From Pseudomonas resinovorans NBRC 106553 (GTDB lineage Bacteria; Pseudomonadota; Gammaproteobacteria; Pseudomonadales; Pseudomonadaceae): DNA of 64,000 nt. The stretch is taken from assembly GCF_000412695.1 (NCBI RefSeq), contig NC_021499.1, positions 4,340,001 through 4,404,000 on the forward strand, given 5' to 3'. Below, piece after piece: positions 8,571 to 17,645 of this stretch. The notes under the pieces were generated by a model. That model was given only the letters and a program-made list of their open reading frames with translations, searched no databases and was not told the DNA's origin. Both the position numbers and the translations under genes were made by a program. Position 1 is the first letter of the stretch. Each line of letters starts with the position of its first letter.

Positions 8571-8981
8571 TCATTCCTGGCCCTTGCGGGCCTGCTGCAA
8601 CCTGCTCACCAGCTCGGCCTCGGCCTTGGTCAGGCCGCAGGAGTGGGTCAGGTCATCGACGCTGGCGCCCAGGTTCGCCAGGCGCGCGGCCTGGGTGAAG
8701 GACAGGCTGGCCGGGTCGCGCTGTTCGAGCTGGCTCAGCTTGTCCGGCAGCGGCGCCACCACGCGGCGCAGCTCGTGGAGCTCCTCGCCCATGCGCACGC
8801 TGCCTTCCAGGTAGGCTTCGAGGCGCCGGCCGAGCTCCTTGATCTTCTGGTCCCGCACCGCGTCGCGCGCGGCCTGGGCCGCCACTTCCTGGCGCAGGCG
8901 CTCGGCCAGCCGGTAGCAGACGACACCAAGGACTGTGCACGCCAGGGCCAGGGCCCCGGCGAGCAGTGCGATCCAGATCAA
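8571..8981 (-). CDS. DUF2802-like single-pass membrane protein of the che operon
   Basis: 136 aa. One N-terminal membrane helix (about residues 2-22), a charged coiled-coil-like middle (RLAERLRQEVAAQAARDAVRDQ), then a C-terminal segment that reads like a helix-turn-helix (AARLANLGASVDDLTHSCGLT, then KAEAELVSRLQQ). The start is TTG at 8981, one base after the cheW stop, with GGAG upstream inside cheW. A protein of this type ends the che operon after cheW in Pseudomonas; its function is not known to me. Confidence 0.75.
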   Translation of the reverse strand: MIWIALLAGALALACTVLGVVCYRLAERLRQEVAAQAARDAVRDQKIKELGRRLEAYLEGSVRMGEELHELRRVVAPLPDKLSQLEQRDPASLSFTQAARLANLGASVDDLTHSCGLTKAEAELVSRLQQARKGQE

Positions 8982-8982
8982 C

Positions 8983-9462
8983 TCAGATGCTCTCCAGCTC
9001 CGACCACTCTTCCTCGCTCATCATCTTGTCCAGCTCGACGAGGATCAGCAGTTCGCCGTTCTTGTTGCAGACGCCCTGGATGAACTTGGCGGACTCGTCG
9101 TTGCCGACGTTGGGCGCGGTTTCGATCTCCGACTGGCGCAGGTACACCACCTCGGCGACGCTATCGACCAGGATACCCACCACCTGCTTGTCCGCCTCGA
9201 TGATGACGATGCGGGTGTTGTCGGTCACCGGCGCCGGGCCGAGGCCGAAGCGCTGGCGGGTATCGATCACGGTCACCACGTTGCCGCGCAGGTTGATGAT
9301 GCCCAGCACGTAGCTCGGCGCCCCCGGCACCGGCGCGATCTCGGTGTAGCGCAGGACTTCCTGCACCTGCATCACGTTGATGCCGTAGGTTTCGTTGTCC
9401 AGGCGGAAAGTCACCCACTGCAGGATGGGATCTTCGGCACCTTGAGCAGACGATTTCTTCAT
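8983..9462 (-). CDS. cheW: CheW, chemotaxis coupling protein
   Basis: 159 aa, a single CheW domain: WVTFRLDNETYGINVMQVQEVL, then GIINLRGNVVTVIDTRQRFG, and IVIIEADKQVVGILVDSVAEV. It links chemoreceptors to CheA at the cell pole. The ATG at 9462 (MKKSSAQGAEDP) is chosen over an upstream in-frame start because an AGGGAA-type site precedes it. Follows parP and a hairpin in the same operon. Confidence 0.96.
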   Translation of the reverse strand: MKKSSAQGAEDPILQWVTFRLDNETYGINVMQVQEVLRYTEIAPVPGAPSYVLGIINLRGNVVTVIDTRQRFGLGPAPVTDNTRIVIIEADKQVVGILVDSVAEVVYLRQSEIETAPNVGNDESAKFIQGVCNKNGELLILVELDKMMSEEEWSELESI

Positions 9463-9529
9463 GTTCCCTAGCCTCTCTTGAGCCACCCGGGGCGGCATTC
9501 GCGGGTTCGTCCCGCTGTTTTGTTCATGG

Positions 9530-9550
9530 GGTTCCGTACGGCACGGAACC
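9530..9550. repeat. Intercistronic hairpin between parP and cheW
   Basis: GGTTCCGT (9530-9537) and ACGGAACC (9543-9550) form a perfect 8-base stem with a 5-base loop, a few bases after the parP stop. On the minus strand no T-run follows, so it is more likely an RNA-stability or partial attenuation element than a full terminator. Confidence 0.5.
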
Positions 9551-9556
9551 TCCCCC

Positions 9557-10408
9557 TCAATTCAGTGACATGTGCTTGATGGCGCCGCTGGCGATCAGCT
9601 CGGCCAGCGCCGAGACATCCAGCAGCGCGCACATGTGCTCGATCACGGTACCGGCCAACCAGGGCCTTTGGCTACGCTGGCTGCGCCATTTGATTTCGTT
9701 CGGGTCCAGGCGGATGGAGCGGCTGACCTGGTGCACCGCCAGCCCCCACTCGTAGCCCTGCACGGAAATCACGTATTGCAGGCCCTCGCGGAAGTCGTCG
9801 CGGTAGCGCTCGGGCATCACCCAGCGCGCGGTATCCAGCACCTTCAGGTTGCCGGCCTGGCACGGCAGTATGCCGAGGAACCAGTCGGGCTGCCCGAACA
9901 GCGGCGTCAGCTCCTGCCCGGCCAGCGGGTAGATGGAGCCGAGGGACACCAGGGGCACCGCCAGGGTGAGGCCGGCGACGTCGAACAGCAGGCACTCGAA
10001 GGGTTCCTCGCCCCAGGCCGGACGGCCTTCGGCGTTGAGACCCGGCAATTCCACCGGCTGGGCGCTCGGCGCGCTGAGCTCCACCAGGGCCTCGACACGG
10101 GCCTGCACGGGTTCGGCTACCGGTGGCAGCGGGGCCAGCAGTTGCGGCTGGAGCAGCACCTCCGGTTCAGGTTCCGGCTCGATCACCAGCAGCGGCTCGA
10201 TCTCGGGCAGCACCAGCAGCGGGGCTTCGGCGAGCACATGGGTCAGACGCGCATCGCGGACCTGCTCTTCCAGCACCGCGGCTTCGAACTCTTCCCGGCT
10301 GATGCTTTCGGCCAGCTCGACCGATGCCTCGTGCAACAGCGAGTCCAGGTAGGACTGCAGGGCCAGTTGCGGGCGGGTAGCGGTGGCTGTGGCGAGGGGA
10401 CGACTCAT
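9557..10408 (-). CDS. parP: ParP, CheW-like array-localisation protein
   Basis: 283 aa. The N-terminal 75 residues are helical (SYLDSLLHEASVELAESISREE), followed by a Pro/Glu/Leu-rich linker (PEPEPEVLLQPQLLAPLPP). The C-terminal 150 residues form a divergent CheW-like (AIF) domain: FECLLFDVAGLTLAVPLVSLG and WGLAVHQVSRSIRL. Known ParP proteins bind the CheA linker and ParC to hold polar chemosensory arrays. Its place between parC and cheW supports this. Older annotation often calls it a CheW-domain protein. Confidence 0.85.
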   Translation of the reverse strand: MSRPLATATATRPQLALQSYLDSLLHEASVELAESISREEFEAAVLEEQVRDARLTHVLAEAPLLVLPEIEPLLVIEPEPEPEVLLQPQLLAPLPPVAEPVQARVEALVELSAPSAQPVELPGLNAEGRPAWGEEPFECLLFDVAGLTLAVPLVSLGSIYPLAGQELTPLFGQPDWFLGILPCQAGNLKVLDTARWVMPERYRDDFREGLQYVISVQGYEWGLAVHQVSRSIRLDPNEIKWRSQRSQRPWLAGTVIEHMCALLDVSALAELIASGAIKHMSLN

Positions 10409-10494
10409 GTTGGGAACCCACGGGATTGATCTGTATAGCCTATCGGCAGGCGGCGCCCTTCACTTGAGCCCCAACGGTCGGCGTTGCTGTGCAC

Positions 10495-11283
10495 TCAGGC
10501 CACCTGGGTGGCCAGTTGCTGGCTGAGCAGATGCTTGAGCAGCGCCCGGTAGGCGATCACGCCCCGGCTGTTGCCGTCGTACTGGGACGGCGTGACACCG
10601 GCCCGGCTGGCATCGCGCAGGCGGGTATCCACCGGGATGTAGGCCTGCCAAAGATGCTCGGGGTAATTGTTGCGCAGCACCTTGAGGGTGTTGAGCGACG
10701 CCTGGGTCCGACGGTCGAACAGGGTCGGCACGATGGTGTAGGGCAACGCCTGCTTGCGCGAACGGTTGACCATGCTCAGGGTGCTGACCATGCGTTCCAG
10801 GCCCTTCACCGCGAGGAACTCGGTCTGCACCGGGATCACCAGCTGGTGGCTGGCGGCCAGGGCGTTGACCATCAGCACGCCGAGCAGCGGCGGGCTGTCG
10901 ATGATGGCGTGGTCGAACTGCTGCCAGAGTTGCGCCAGGCTCTTGGCGATCACCAGGCCAAGGCCGTTCTGCCCGGGCGACTGGCGCTCCAGGGTGGCCA
11001 GCGCGGTGCTCGAGGGCAGCAGGGAAATCCGTTCGTGGCTGGTCTGCAGCAACAGCTCACGCGGCAGTCCCTCGGGCACGCTGCCCTGCTTGAGGAACAG
11101 ATCGAAGCAGCTGTGCTCCAGGGTGTCCGGGTCATGCCCGAAGTAACTGGTCATCGACCCATGGGGGTCGAGGTCGACCACCACCACGCGCTTGCCGGCA
11201 TCGGCCAGCAGCCCGGCGAGGGCGATGGAGGTGGTGGTCTTGCCGACTCCACCCTTTTGATTGGCTACTGCCCAGACTCTCAT
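10495..11283 (-). CDS. parC: ParC, ParA-family ATPase for polar chemotaxis arrays
   Basis: 262 aa, deviant Walker A KGGVGKTT at residues 10-17, then VVVVDLDPHGS and a Walker B-like HAIIDSPP. ParC proteins place chemotaxis clusters at the old cell pole through ParP. The ATG at 11283 (MRVWAVANQ) is chosen because GGGAGG sits 9 bases upstream; the ATG three codons earlier lies against that site with no spacing. Located between motD and parP, as in other polar flagellates. Confidence 0.9.
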   Translation of the reverse strand: MRVWAVANQKGGVGKTTTSIALAGLLADAGKRVVVVDLDPHGSMTSYFGHDPDTLEHSCFDLFLKQGSVPEGLPRELLLQTSHERISLLPSSTALATLERQSPGQNGLGLVIAKSLAQLWQQFDHAIIDSPPLLGVLMVNALAASHQLVIPVQTEFLAVKGLERMVSTLSMVNRSRKQALPYTIVPTLFDRRTQASLNTLKVLRNNYPEHLWQAYIPVDTRLRDASRAGVTPSQYDGNSRGVIAYRALLKHLLSQQLATQVA

Positions 11284-11331
11284 CTTCTTCATCCTCCCGG
11301 CTGCCTGACGCACCGAGACTCTTCGCCTGCC

Positions 11332-12219
11332 CTACTGGCCAGGCGACGGGGAATTGACGGCACCCGTGGCAGGGGCCTGTGCTGGTGCTGCTGGTGCAGG
11401 TTGCGTGCCAGCCCTCTGCATCGCGGCGTCCGGCTTGGCGTTGGCACTGCCGACGCCGCTCACGCTGCGGCGTACGTCGAGGTTGCGGGAGATCACCAGC
11501 ACCACTCGGCGATTGCGCGAACGCCCTTCGGCGGTGGCGTTATCGGCCACCGGCTGGAACTCACCGTAGCCCACGGCAGCCAAGCGGTTCGGCGCAACGC
11601 CGTCCATGGCCAGCATCCTGACGATGCTGGCCGCTCGCGCCGTGGACAGCTCCCAGTTGGACGGGAACTGGCTGGTGGCGATGGGCAGGTTGTCGGTGAA
11701 ACCTTCGACATGCACCGGGTTGCCATAGGGCGCCAGAATCCTGGCGATCTTCTCGATCAGGTTGAAGGCGGCGTCGTTGGGAATGGCGTCGCCACTGGGG
11801 AACAGCAGGCTGGAGTTCATCTCGATCTCCACCCAGAGCTCGTTGCCGCGCACGTTCAGTTGCTCGGAGCTGATCAGGTCGCCGAAGGCATCGCGCACGC
11901 TCTGGGCGATTTCCTGCAGCGGGTCGGCGCCCGGATCGTCGATGGACGTCTGGGTGCGCTCGCTCTCCTCCACCATGGCACGGTCCGGTTCGGCGGTGCG
12001 CGGCTTCTCTTCGCCCACGGGGATCGGCTTGATTGAGCGGTCCGGCTGGTTGAACACGCCCACCAGGGTTTCCGAGAGGATCTTGTACTTGCCCTCGTTG
12101 ATCGAGGAGATGGAATACATCACCACGAAGAAGGCGAACAGCAGCGTGATGAAGTCCGCGTAGGACACCAGCCAGCGTTCGTGATTCTCGTGCTCTTCCT
12201 GATGCCGTCTGCGCGCCAT
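11332..12219 (-). CDS. motD: MotD, stator protein with OmpA-like peptidoglycan-binding domain
   Basis: 295 aa. One membrane helix after a short cytoplasmic tail, carrying the critical ion-channel aspartate (SYADFITLLFAFF, Asp22), a plug/linker region, and an OmpA-like domain (VHVEGFTDNLP and NWELSTARAASIVRML). The last 45 residues are Ala/Pro-rich. With MotC it makes the second stator of Pseudomonas, used under high load or in swarming. The ATG at 12219 follows the motC stop by 10 bases; the open frame upstream is the shadow of motC. Confidence 0.94.
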   Translation of the reverse strand: MARRRHQEEHENHERWLVSYADFITLLFAFFVVMYSISSINEGKYKILSETLVGVFNQPDRSIKPIPVGEEKPRTAEPDRAMVEESERTQTSIDDPGADPLQEIAQSVRDAFGDLISSEQLNVRGNELWVEIEMNSSLLFPSGDAIPNDAAFNLIEKIARILAPYGNPVHVEGFTDNLPIATSQFPSNWELSTARAASIVRMLAMDGVAPNRLAAVGYGEFQPVADNATAEGRSRNRRVVLVISRNLDVRRSVSGVGSANAKPDAAMQRAGTQPAPAAPAQAPATGAVNSPSPGQ

Positions 12220-12229
12220 GGCCCCTTCC

Positions 12230-12970
12230 TCAATCCATGAAGCCTTGCAGCTTGAGTTCGATGGAACGCGGGTTCTCGCCTTCGGCGATGGAGAGGATGC
12301 CTTCCAGCAGCATCTCGCGGTAGCGCGACTGGCGCAGGGCGATGGACTTGAGCTTGGCACCGATGGGCAGCAGCAACAGGTTGGCCAGGCCCACGCCGTA
12401 GATGGTGGCGACGAAGGCCACGGCTATGCCGCCGCCCAGCTGGCTGGGATCGGCCAGGTTGCCCATGACGTGGATCAGGCCCATGACGGCGCCGATGATG
12501 CCGATGGTGGGCGCATAGCCGCCCATGCTCTCGAACACCTTGGCGGCCGCGAGGTCGCGGCCTTCCTGGGTGAACAGGTCGACTTCGAGGATGCTGCGGA
12601 TGGATTCCGGCTCGGCGCCGTCCACCAGCAGTTGCAGGCCCTTGCGGGCGAACGGATCGGGCTCGCTGTCGGCCACCGGCTCCAGGCCGAGCAGGCCTTC
12701 CTTGCGCGCCGCCATGCTCCAGTTCACCACGCGATTGATACCGCCGGCGAGGTCGATCTGCGGCGGGAACAGGATCCAGCGGAAGATCCCCAGGCTGCGC
12801 TTGAAGATGCTCATGGGCGTCTGCAGGAATGCCGCGCCCAGGGTACCGCCCAGGACGATGAGCGCCGCCGGCCCGTTGAGCAGGGCCGCGGCGTGGCCGC
12901 CTTCGAGGTAATTGCCGCCGATGATGGCGACGAAGGCCAGGATTACCCCGATCAGGCTAAGTACATCCAT
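12230..12970 (-). CDS. motC: MotC, MotA-family stator protein
   Basis: 246 aa with four membrane helices. The cytoplasmic loop holds the typical Arg/Glu surface that meets FliG (FARKGLQLLVDGAEPESIRSIL). C-terminal helices include GGYAPTIGIIGAVMGLIHVMG and VGLANLLLLPIG, the conserved MotA proline region. Forms the ion channel with MotD. Starts 16 bases after cheB. Confidence 0.95.
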   Translation of the reverse strand: MDVLSLIGVILAFVAIIGGNYLEGGHAAALLNGPAALIVLGGTLGAAFLQTPMSIFKRSLGIFRWILFPPQIDLAGGINRVVNWSMAARKEGLLGLEPVADSEPDPFARKGLQLLVDGAEPESIRSILEVDLFTQEGRDLAAAKVFESMGGYAPTIGIIGAVMGLIHVMGNLADPSQLGGGIAVAFVATIYGVGLANLLLLPIGAKLKSIALRQSRYREMLLEGILSIAEGENPRSIELKLQGFMD

Positions 12971-12986
12971 TACCTGGTGTTCTCCA

Positions 12987-14108
12987 TTACATGCAGGCCT
13001 CGACCAGGTGCTTGCCGATGTCGTCCAGGCCGTAGACCGCGTCGGCCAGGTTGGCCTTCACCACGGCCATGGGCATGCCGTAGATCACGCAGCTGGCCTC
13101 GTCCTGGGCCCAGACCTGGCTGCCGCCCTGCTTGAGCAGGCGCGCGCCTTCGCGGCCGTCCGCGCCCATGCCGGTGAGCACCACGGCCAGGACCTTGTCG
13201 TTGTACGACTTGGCCGCCGAACCGAAGGTGATGTCCACGCAAGGCTTGTAGTTCAGGCGTTCGTCGCCGGGGAGGATGCGCACCACGCCACGGGCGTCGA
13301 CCATCATCTGCTTGCCGCCGGGGGCCAGCAGGGCCAGGCCGGGACGCAGCACGTCGCCGTCCTCGGCTTCCTTGACGGAAATCCGGCAGAGCTTGTCCAG
13401 GCGTTCGGCGAAGGCCTTGGTGAAGGCCGCCGGCATGTGCTGGATCAGCACCAGCGGCGCCGGGAAGTTGGCCGGCAGCTGGGTGAGCACGCGTTGCAGG
13501 GCAACCGGCCCGCCGGTGGAGGTGCCGATCGCCACCAGCCGGTAGGCCTTACGCTTTGGGGCGGCGGAACCGGCCGGGGCCGCCGGGGCGGCGTGGCTCG
13601 GCTGCGCCGGCGTGTGCAGCGCGCGCGCCGGCACGCTGCTGCTGGCGGCCGGCGCCGGTGCCGGTGCCGGTGCCGCATGGGACGGGCTGCTGATACTGCT
13701 GTAGCGGCGATTGCTGCGGGCGATGCTGTGGACCTTCTCGCAGAGCAGCTGCTTGACCTTCTCCGGGGTACGGGAGATGTCCTCGAAATTCTTCGGCAGG
13801 AAATCCACCGCGCCGGCGTCCAGGGCGTCGAGGGTGACGCGGGCGCCTTCGTGGGTCAGCGAGGAGAACATCAGGACCGGGGTCGGGCAGCGCTGCATGA
13901 TGTGCCGCACCGAGGTGATGCCGTCCATCATCGGCATCTCGTAGTCCATGGTGATGACGTCGGGCTTGAGCGCCAGCGCCTGGTCGATGGCTTCGCGGCC
14001 ATTGGTGGCGGTGCCCACCACCTGGATATTGGGGTCGGAGGAAAGGATTTCCGAGACGCGGCGGCGGAAGAACCCGGAGTCATCCACCACCAGAACCTTG
14101 ACTGCCAT
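12987..14108 (-). CDS. cheB: CheB, protein-glutamate methylesterase
   Basis: 373 aa. Receiver domain residues 1-120 with acceptor Asp55 (VITMDYEMP), an Ala/Pro-rich linker of about 60 residues, then the methylesterase domain with the catalytic serine in [12 protein letters not shown], the histidine in [10 protein letters not shown] and aspartate in [11 protein letters not shown]. It demethylates or deamidates receptors for adaptation. The ATG at 14108 has TAGGAG nine bases upstream. The linker is longer than in enterobacteria, as usual in Pseudomonas. Confidence 0.96.
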   Translation of the reverse strand: MAVKVLVVDDSGFFRRRVSEILSSDPNIQVVGTATNGREAIDQALALKPDVITMDYEMPMMDGITSVRHIMQRCPTPVLMFSSLTHEGARVTLDALDAGAVDFLPKNFEDISRTPEKVKQLLCEKVHSIARSNRRYSSISSPSHAAPAPAPAPAASSSVPARALHTPAQPSHAAPAAPAGSAAPKRKAYRLVAIGTSTGGPVALQRVLTQLPANFPAPLVLIQHMPAAFTKAFAERLDKLCRISVKEAEDGDVLRPGLALLAPGGKQMMVDARGVVRILPGDERLNYKPCVDITFGSAAKSYNDKVLAVVLTGMGADGREGARLLKQGGSQVWAQDEASCVIYGMPMAVVKANLADAVYGLDDIGKHLVEACM

Positions 14109-14126
14109 AAGAATAAAGCTCCTAGC

Positions 14127-14148
14127 GGGCGGCCATCGCTGGCCGCCC
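14127..14148. repeat. Hairpin between cheA and cheB
   Basis: GGGCGGCCA (14127-14135) and TGGCCGCCC (14140-14148) form a perfect, very GC-rich 9-base stem with a 4-base loop, right after the cheA stop. No T-run follows in the cheB direction. Probable RNA processing or stability element inside the operon. Confidence 0.55.
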
Positions 14149-14152
14149 CAGA

Positions 14153-16369
14153 TCAACCACGGCGTGCGTAATGCTTGAGCATGCTCGGCACGTCGAGGAT
14201 CAGCGCGATACGGCCGTCGCCGGTGATGGTGGCGCCGGACATGCCCGGCGTACCCTGCAGCATCTTGCCCAGGGGCTTGATCACCACCTCTTCCTGGCCC
14301 ACCAGCTGGTCGACCACGAAGCCGATGCGCTGGGTGCCCACGGAGAGGATCACCACATGGCCCTCGCCCTGCTCTTCCACCGCCGCGCTCTGCACCAGCC
14401 AGCGCTTGAGGTAGAACAACGGCAGGGCCTTGTCGCGGACGATCACCACTTCCTGGCCGTCCACCACATTGGTGCGGGACAGGTCGAGGTGGAAGATCTC
14501 GTTGACGTTCACCAGCGGGAAGGCGAAGGCCTGATTGCCCAGCATCACCATCAGGGTCGGCATGATCGCCAGGGTCAGCGGGACCTTGATGACGATCTTC
14601 GAACCCTGGCCCTTCTGCGAGAACACGTTCACCGTGCCGTTGAGCTGGGAGATCTTGGTCTTCACCACGTCCATGCCGACACCACGGCCGGACACGTCGG
14701 AAATCTCAGACTTGGTCGAGAAACCCGGGGCGAAGATCAGGTTGTAGCACTCCAGCTCGGTCAGGCGGTCGGCGGCATCCTTGTCCAGCAGGCCCTTCTC
14801 CACCGCCTTGGCGCGCAGCACGGCTGCGTCCATGCCCTTGCCGTCGTCGGTGATCATCAGGAGGATGTGGTCGCCTTCCTGTTCAGCCGAGAGCACCACG
14901 CGGCCGGTACGCTGCTTGCCGGCGGCCTCGCGCTCCTCGGGCGACTCGATGCCGTGGTCGACGGCGTTGCGCACCAGGTGCACCAACGGGTCGGCCAACG
15001 CCTCGACCAGGTTCTTGTCGAGGTCGGTTTCCTCGCCCACCAGCTCGAGGTTGATTTCCTTCTTCAGGTTGCGCGCCAGGTCGCGGACCAGGCGCGGGAA
15101 GCGGCCGAAGACTTTCTTGATCGGCTGCATCCGCGTCTTCATCACCGCGGTCTGCAGGTCGGCGGTCACCACGTCGAGGTTGGACACGGCCTTGGCCATG
15201 GCCTCGTCGCCGCTGTTGGTCCCCAGGCGCACCAGGCGGTTACGCACCAGCACCAGCTCGCCGACCATGTTCATGATCTCGTCCAGGCGCGCGGTATCGA
15301 CCCGCACGGTGGTCTCGGTTTCGCTGACGGCGGCCGGGCCGGCGGCACCATTGCTGGCGGCGGGCGCTGCCTGGCGCGGCGCGGGCTCGGCCTTGGCGGC
15401 GGGCTTGGCGACCGCTGCCGGGGCGACCGCACGGCTGACGGCGGGCGCGGCGGCAGGCACCGGCTGGGCGGCGGGTTCTTCAGCCGGAGCCGAGAACTTG
15501 CCCTTGCCATGCAACTGGTCGAGCAGCGCTTCGAATTCGTCGTCGGTGATGTTTTCGCCGCTGTCGGCAACGGGTGCCGGGGCAGCGACCGGGGCACTGG
15601 CGACAGGCTCGGCGGCGCCGTTGAACTTGCCCTTGCCGTGCAGCTGGTCGAGCAGGTCCTCGAACTCGTCGTCGGAGATCTCGTCGCCGCCGCCAGCGGT
15701 GGCCAGGGCCACGGCCGGAGCATGGACGGCTATCGCGGCCTCCGGCTCCACGGCGGCAACGGACTTGCCCTTGCCGTGCAGCTGGTCCAGCAGCGCTTCG
15801 AATTCATCGTCGGTGATTTCGTCGTCGGCGGTCGCCGGCGCTTCTGCTTCAGCGCTGGCGTTGTCGGCCAGGGCATCGAGCAACTGTTCGAACTCGCTGT
15901 CGGTGATATCGGCCGAGGCCGCCACCGGCGCGGGTGCTTCGACTACCGGTGCGGGCGCCGCGGGGGCCGGCTCGGCGCCACCCGGTTCGGCCAGGCGCGC
16001 CAGGGCGGCCAGCAGCTCCGGGGTAGCGGGAGTCGGTTCGCTGCGTTCGCGCACTTCGCGGAACATCTCGTTGACCGTGTCCAGCGCCTGCAGCACCACG
16101 TCCATCAGCTCGGCATCCACGCGGCGTTCGCCCTTGCGCAGGATGTCGAAGACGTTTTCAGCGATGTGGCAGCACTCGACCAGGGCGTTGAGCTGGAGGA
16201 AACCAGCGCCGCCCTTGACGGTATGGAAACCACGGAAGATCGCGTTGAGCAGGTCCATATCGTCCGGGCGGCTTTCCAGCTCGACCAGCTGCTCGGACAA
16301 TTGCTCCAAAATCTCGCCGGCCTCTACCAGGAAGTCCTGGAGGATTTCTTCATCGGCGTCGAAGCTCAT
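14153..16369 (-). CDS. cheA: CheA, chemotaxis histidine kinase with repeat-containing linker
   Basis: 738 aa. Hpt domain with His49 ([12 protein letters not shown]). Residues 130-350 are an Ala/Pro-rich linker replacing the usual P2 domain and holding four copies of a D-E-F-E-x-L-L-D motif, three extended by QLHGKGK. Then the dimerisation domain ([20 protein letters not shown]), HATPase domain ([23 protein letters not shown]) and the CheW-like regulatory domain. Phosphorylates CheY and CheB. The linker repeats are a plausible docking site for ParP; that is inference. Confidence 0.96.
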   Translation of the reverse strand: MSFDADEEILQDFLVEAGEILEQLSEQLVELESRPDDMDLLNAIFRGFHTVKGGAGFLQLNALVECCHIAENVFDILRKGERRVDAELMDVVLQALDTVNEMFREVRERSEPTPATPELLAALARLAEPGGAEPAPAAPAPVVEAPAPVAASADITDSEFEQLLDALADNASAEAEAPATADDEITDDEFEALLDQLHGKGKSVAAVEPEAAIAVHAPAVALATAGGGDEISDDEFEDLLDQLHGKGKFNGAAEPVASAPVAAPAPVADSGENITDDEFEALLDQLHGKGKFSAPAEEPAAQPVPAAAPAVSRAVAPAAVAKPAAKAEPAPRQAAPAASNGAAGPAAVSETETTVRVDTARLDEIMNMVGELVLVRNRLVRLGTNSGDEAMAKAVSNLDVVTADLQTAVMKTRMQPIKKVFGRFPRLVRDLARNLKKEINLELVGEETDLDKNLVEALADPLVHLVRNAVDHGIESPEEREAAGKQRTGRVVLSAEQEGDHILLMITDDGKGMDAAVLRAKAVEKGLLDKDAADRLTELECYNLIFAPGFSTKSEISDVSGRGVGMDVVKTKISQLNGTVNVFSQKGQGSKIVIKVPLTLAIMPTLMVMLGNQAFAFPLVNVNEIFHLDLSRTNVVDGQEVVIVRDKALPLFYLKRWLVQSAAVEEQGEGHVVILSVGTQRIGFVVDQLVGQEEVVIKPLGKMLQGTPGMSGATITGDGRIALILDVPSMLKHYARRG

Positions 16370-16380
16370 ATGAGCGCTCC

Positions 16381-17169
16381 CTAGAAACCAAGGCTGGATA
16401 GCAGATCGTCGACGTCGTCCTGTCCGGACACCACGTCTTCCCGTATATCGGCATGGATCTGCGGACCTTCACCCCTGGAAGGACTTTTTTGTTGTTCCAG
16501 CTCGGCGCGCAGCGCCGCGTGGTCGTGCTCGATGCCCGCGTAACGGTCCACCTGGCTGGCCATGAGCACCAGTTTCACCAGGTTGCTTTCCACTTCGGTG
16601 ACCAGTTGGGTCACGCGCTTGATCACCTGGCCGGTGAGGTCCTGGTAATCCTGGGCGAGCAGGATGTCGTTGAGCTTGCCCGACAGCGCATCGGTGTCGC
16701 GCTGGCTGCGGGAGAGGAATTGCTCGACGCGACGGGCCAGGTCACGGAAACCATCCGCGCCGATTTCCCGGCGCATGAAGCGCCCCCACTCCTCGCCCAA
16801 TTGCTGGGCTTCGTCGCTCAGGCCGTTGAGCAGCGGCGCGCTTTCCTCCACCAGGTCCATGGTGCGGTTGGCGGCCTTCTCGGTCATCTGCACCACGTAG
16901 GACAGCCGGTCGGTCGCGTCGGCGATCTGCGACATCTCCTGGGCGTGGGGCAGGTGCGGGTCGATCTGGAAGTTGACGATGGCGTTGTGCAGCTCACGGG
17001 TGAGCCTGCCTACTTCCTGGTACAGGCCACGGTCGCGGACTTGGTTGAGTTCGTGGATGAGTTGCACGGCATCGGTGAAATTGCCTTTCTCAAGGCTATC
17101 CACCAGTTCCCGCGCACGGACTTTCAGGGTCGACTCGAAGTCTCCCAGCAGGTGTTCGTTCTGGTCCAT
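16381..17169 (-). CDS. cheZ: CheZ, CheY-P phosphatase
   Basis: 262 aa, almost fully helical. The catalytic segment LAQDYQDLTGQVIKRV contains Asp177 and Gln181, the Asp-x-x-x-Gln pair that positions water for CheY dephosphorylation. The C-terminus DDVDDLLSSLGF is the CheY-binding tail. Lies directly between cheY and cheA. Confidence 0.96.
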   Translation of the reverse strand: MDQNEHLLGDFESTLKVRARELVDSLEKGNFTDAVQLIHELNQVRDRGLYQEVGRLTRELHNAIVNFQIDPHLPHAQEMSQIADATDRLSYVVQMTEKAANRTMDLVEESAPLLNGLSDEAQQLGEEWGRFMRREIGADGFRDLARRVEQFLSRSQRDTDALSGKLNDILLAQDYQDLTGQVIKRVTQLVTEVESNLVKLVLMASQVDRYAGIEHDHAALRAELEQQKSPSRGEGPQIHADIREDVVSGQDDVDDLLSSLGF

Positions 17170-17188
17170 GGTGCCCTCGCGGCTGACA

Positions 17189-17563
17189 TCAGCCGTTGAC
17201 CCGCTCGAAGATCTTCTCGATTTTTTCTTTCAGGACCTGGGCGGTAAAGGGCTTGACCACATAGCCGTTCACGCCGGCCTGGGCCGCTTCGATGATCTGG
17301 TCGCGCTTGGCTTCGGCGGTCACCATCAGCACCGGCAGGTGCTTCAGGCGCTCGTCGGCACGCACGGCGCGCAGCAGGTCGATGCCGGTCATGCCGGGCA
17401 TGTTCCAGTCGGTCACGAGGAAGTCGAAGTTGCCGCTGTGCAGCATCGGCAGGGCCGTGGTGCCATCGTCGGCTTCAGCGGTATTGGTGAATCCCAAATC
17501 GCGCAAGAGGTTCTTGATGATGCGTCTCATCGTCGAGAAATCATCCACGATGAGGATTTTCAT
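17189..17563 (-). CDS. cheY: CheY, chemotaxis response regulator
   Basis: 124 aa single receiver domain with acceptor Asp52 ([10 protein letters not shown]), acid pocket DD at 7-8, Thr in MVTAEA and Lys in VVKPFTA. Binds FliM to switch motor direction. The ATG at 17563 matches the known Pseudomonas length; a TTG four codons upstream (17575) has a better-placed GGAGG site, so the real protein may be 128 aa. Confidence 0.95.
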   Translation of the reverse strand: MKILIVDDFSTMRRIIKNLLRDLGFTNTAEADDGTTALPMLHSGNFDFLVTDWNMPGMTGIDLLRAVRADERLKHLPVLMVTAEAKRDQIIEAAQAGVNGYVVKPFTAQVLKEKIEKIFERVNG

Positions 17564-17645
17564 GTTCTTGTCCAAGTCGACCTCCGTACAGTCTCAAACG
17601 CCCCTCTTGCCGGGAGCGCCGTTCAAATCTGGAAGCGGTGTGCGT

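Noticed and set aside
14171..16384. Very long plus-strand open frame opposite cheA
   Set aside because: Antisense shadow of cheA codon bias; no motifs, no ribosome-binding site, and the minus-strand CheA is unmistakable.
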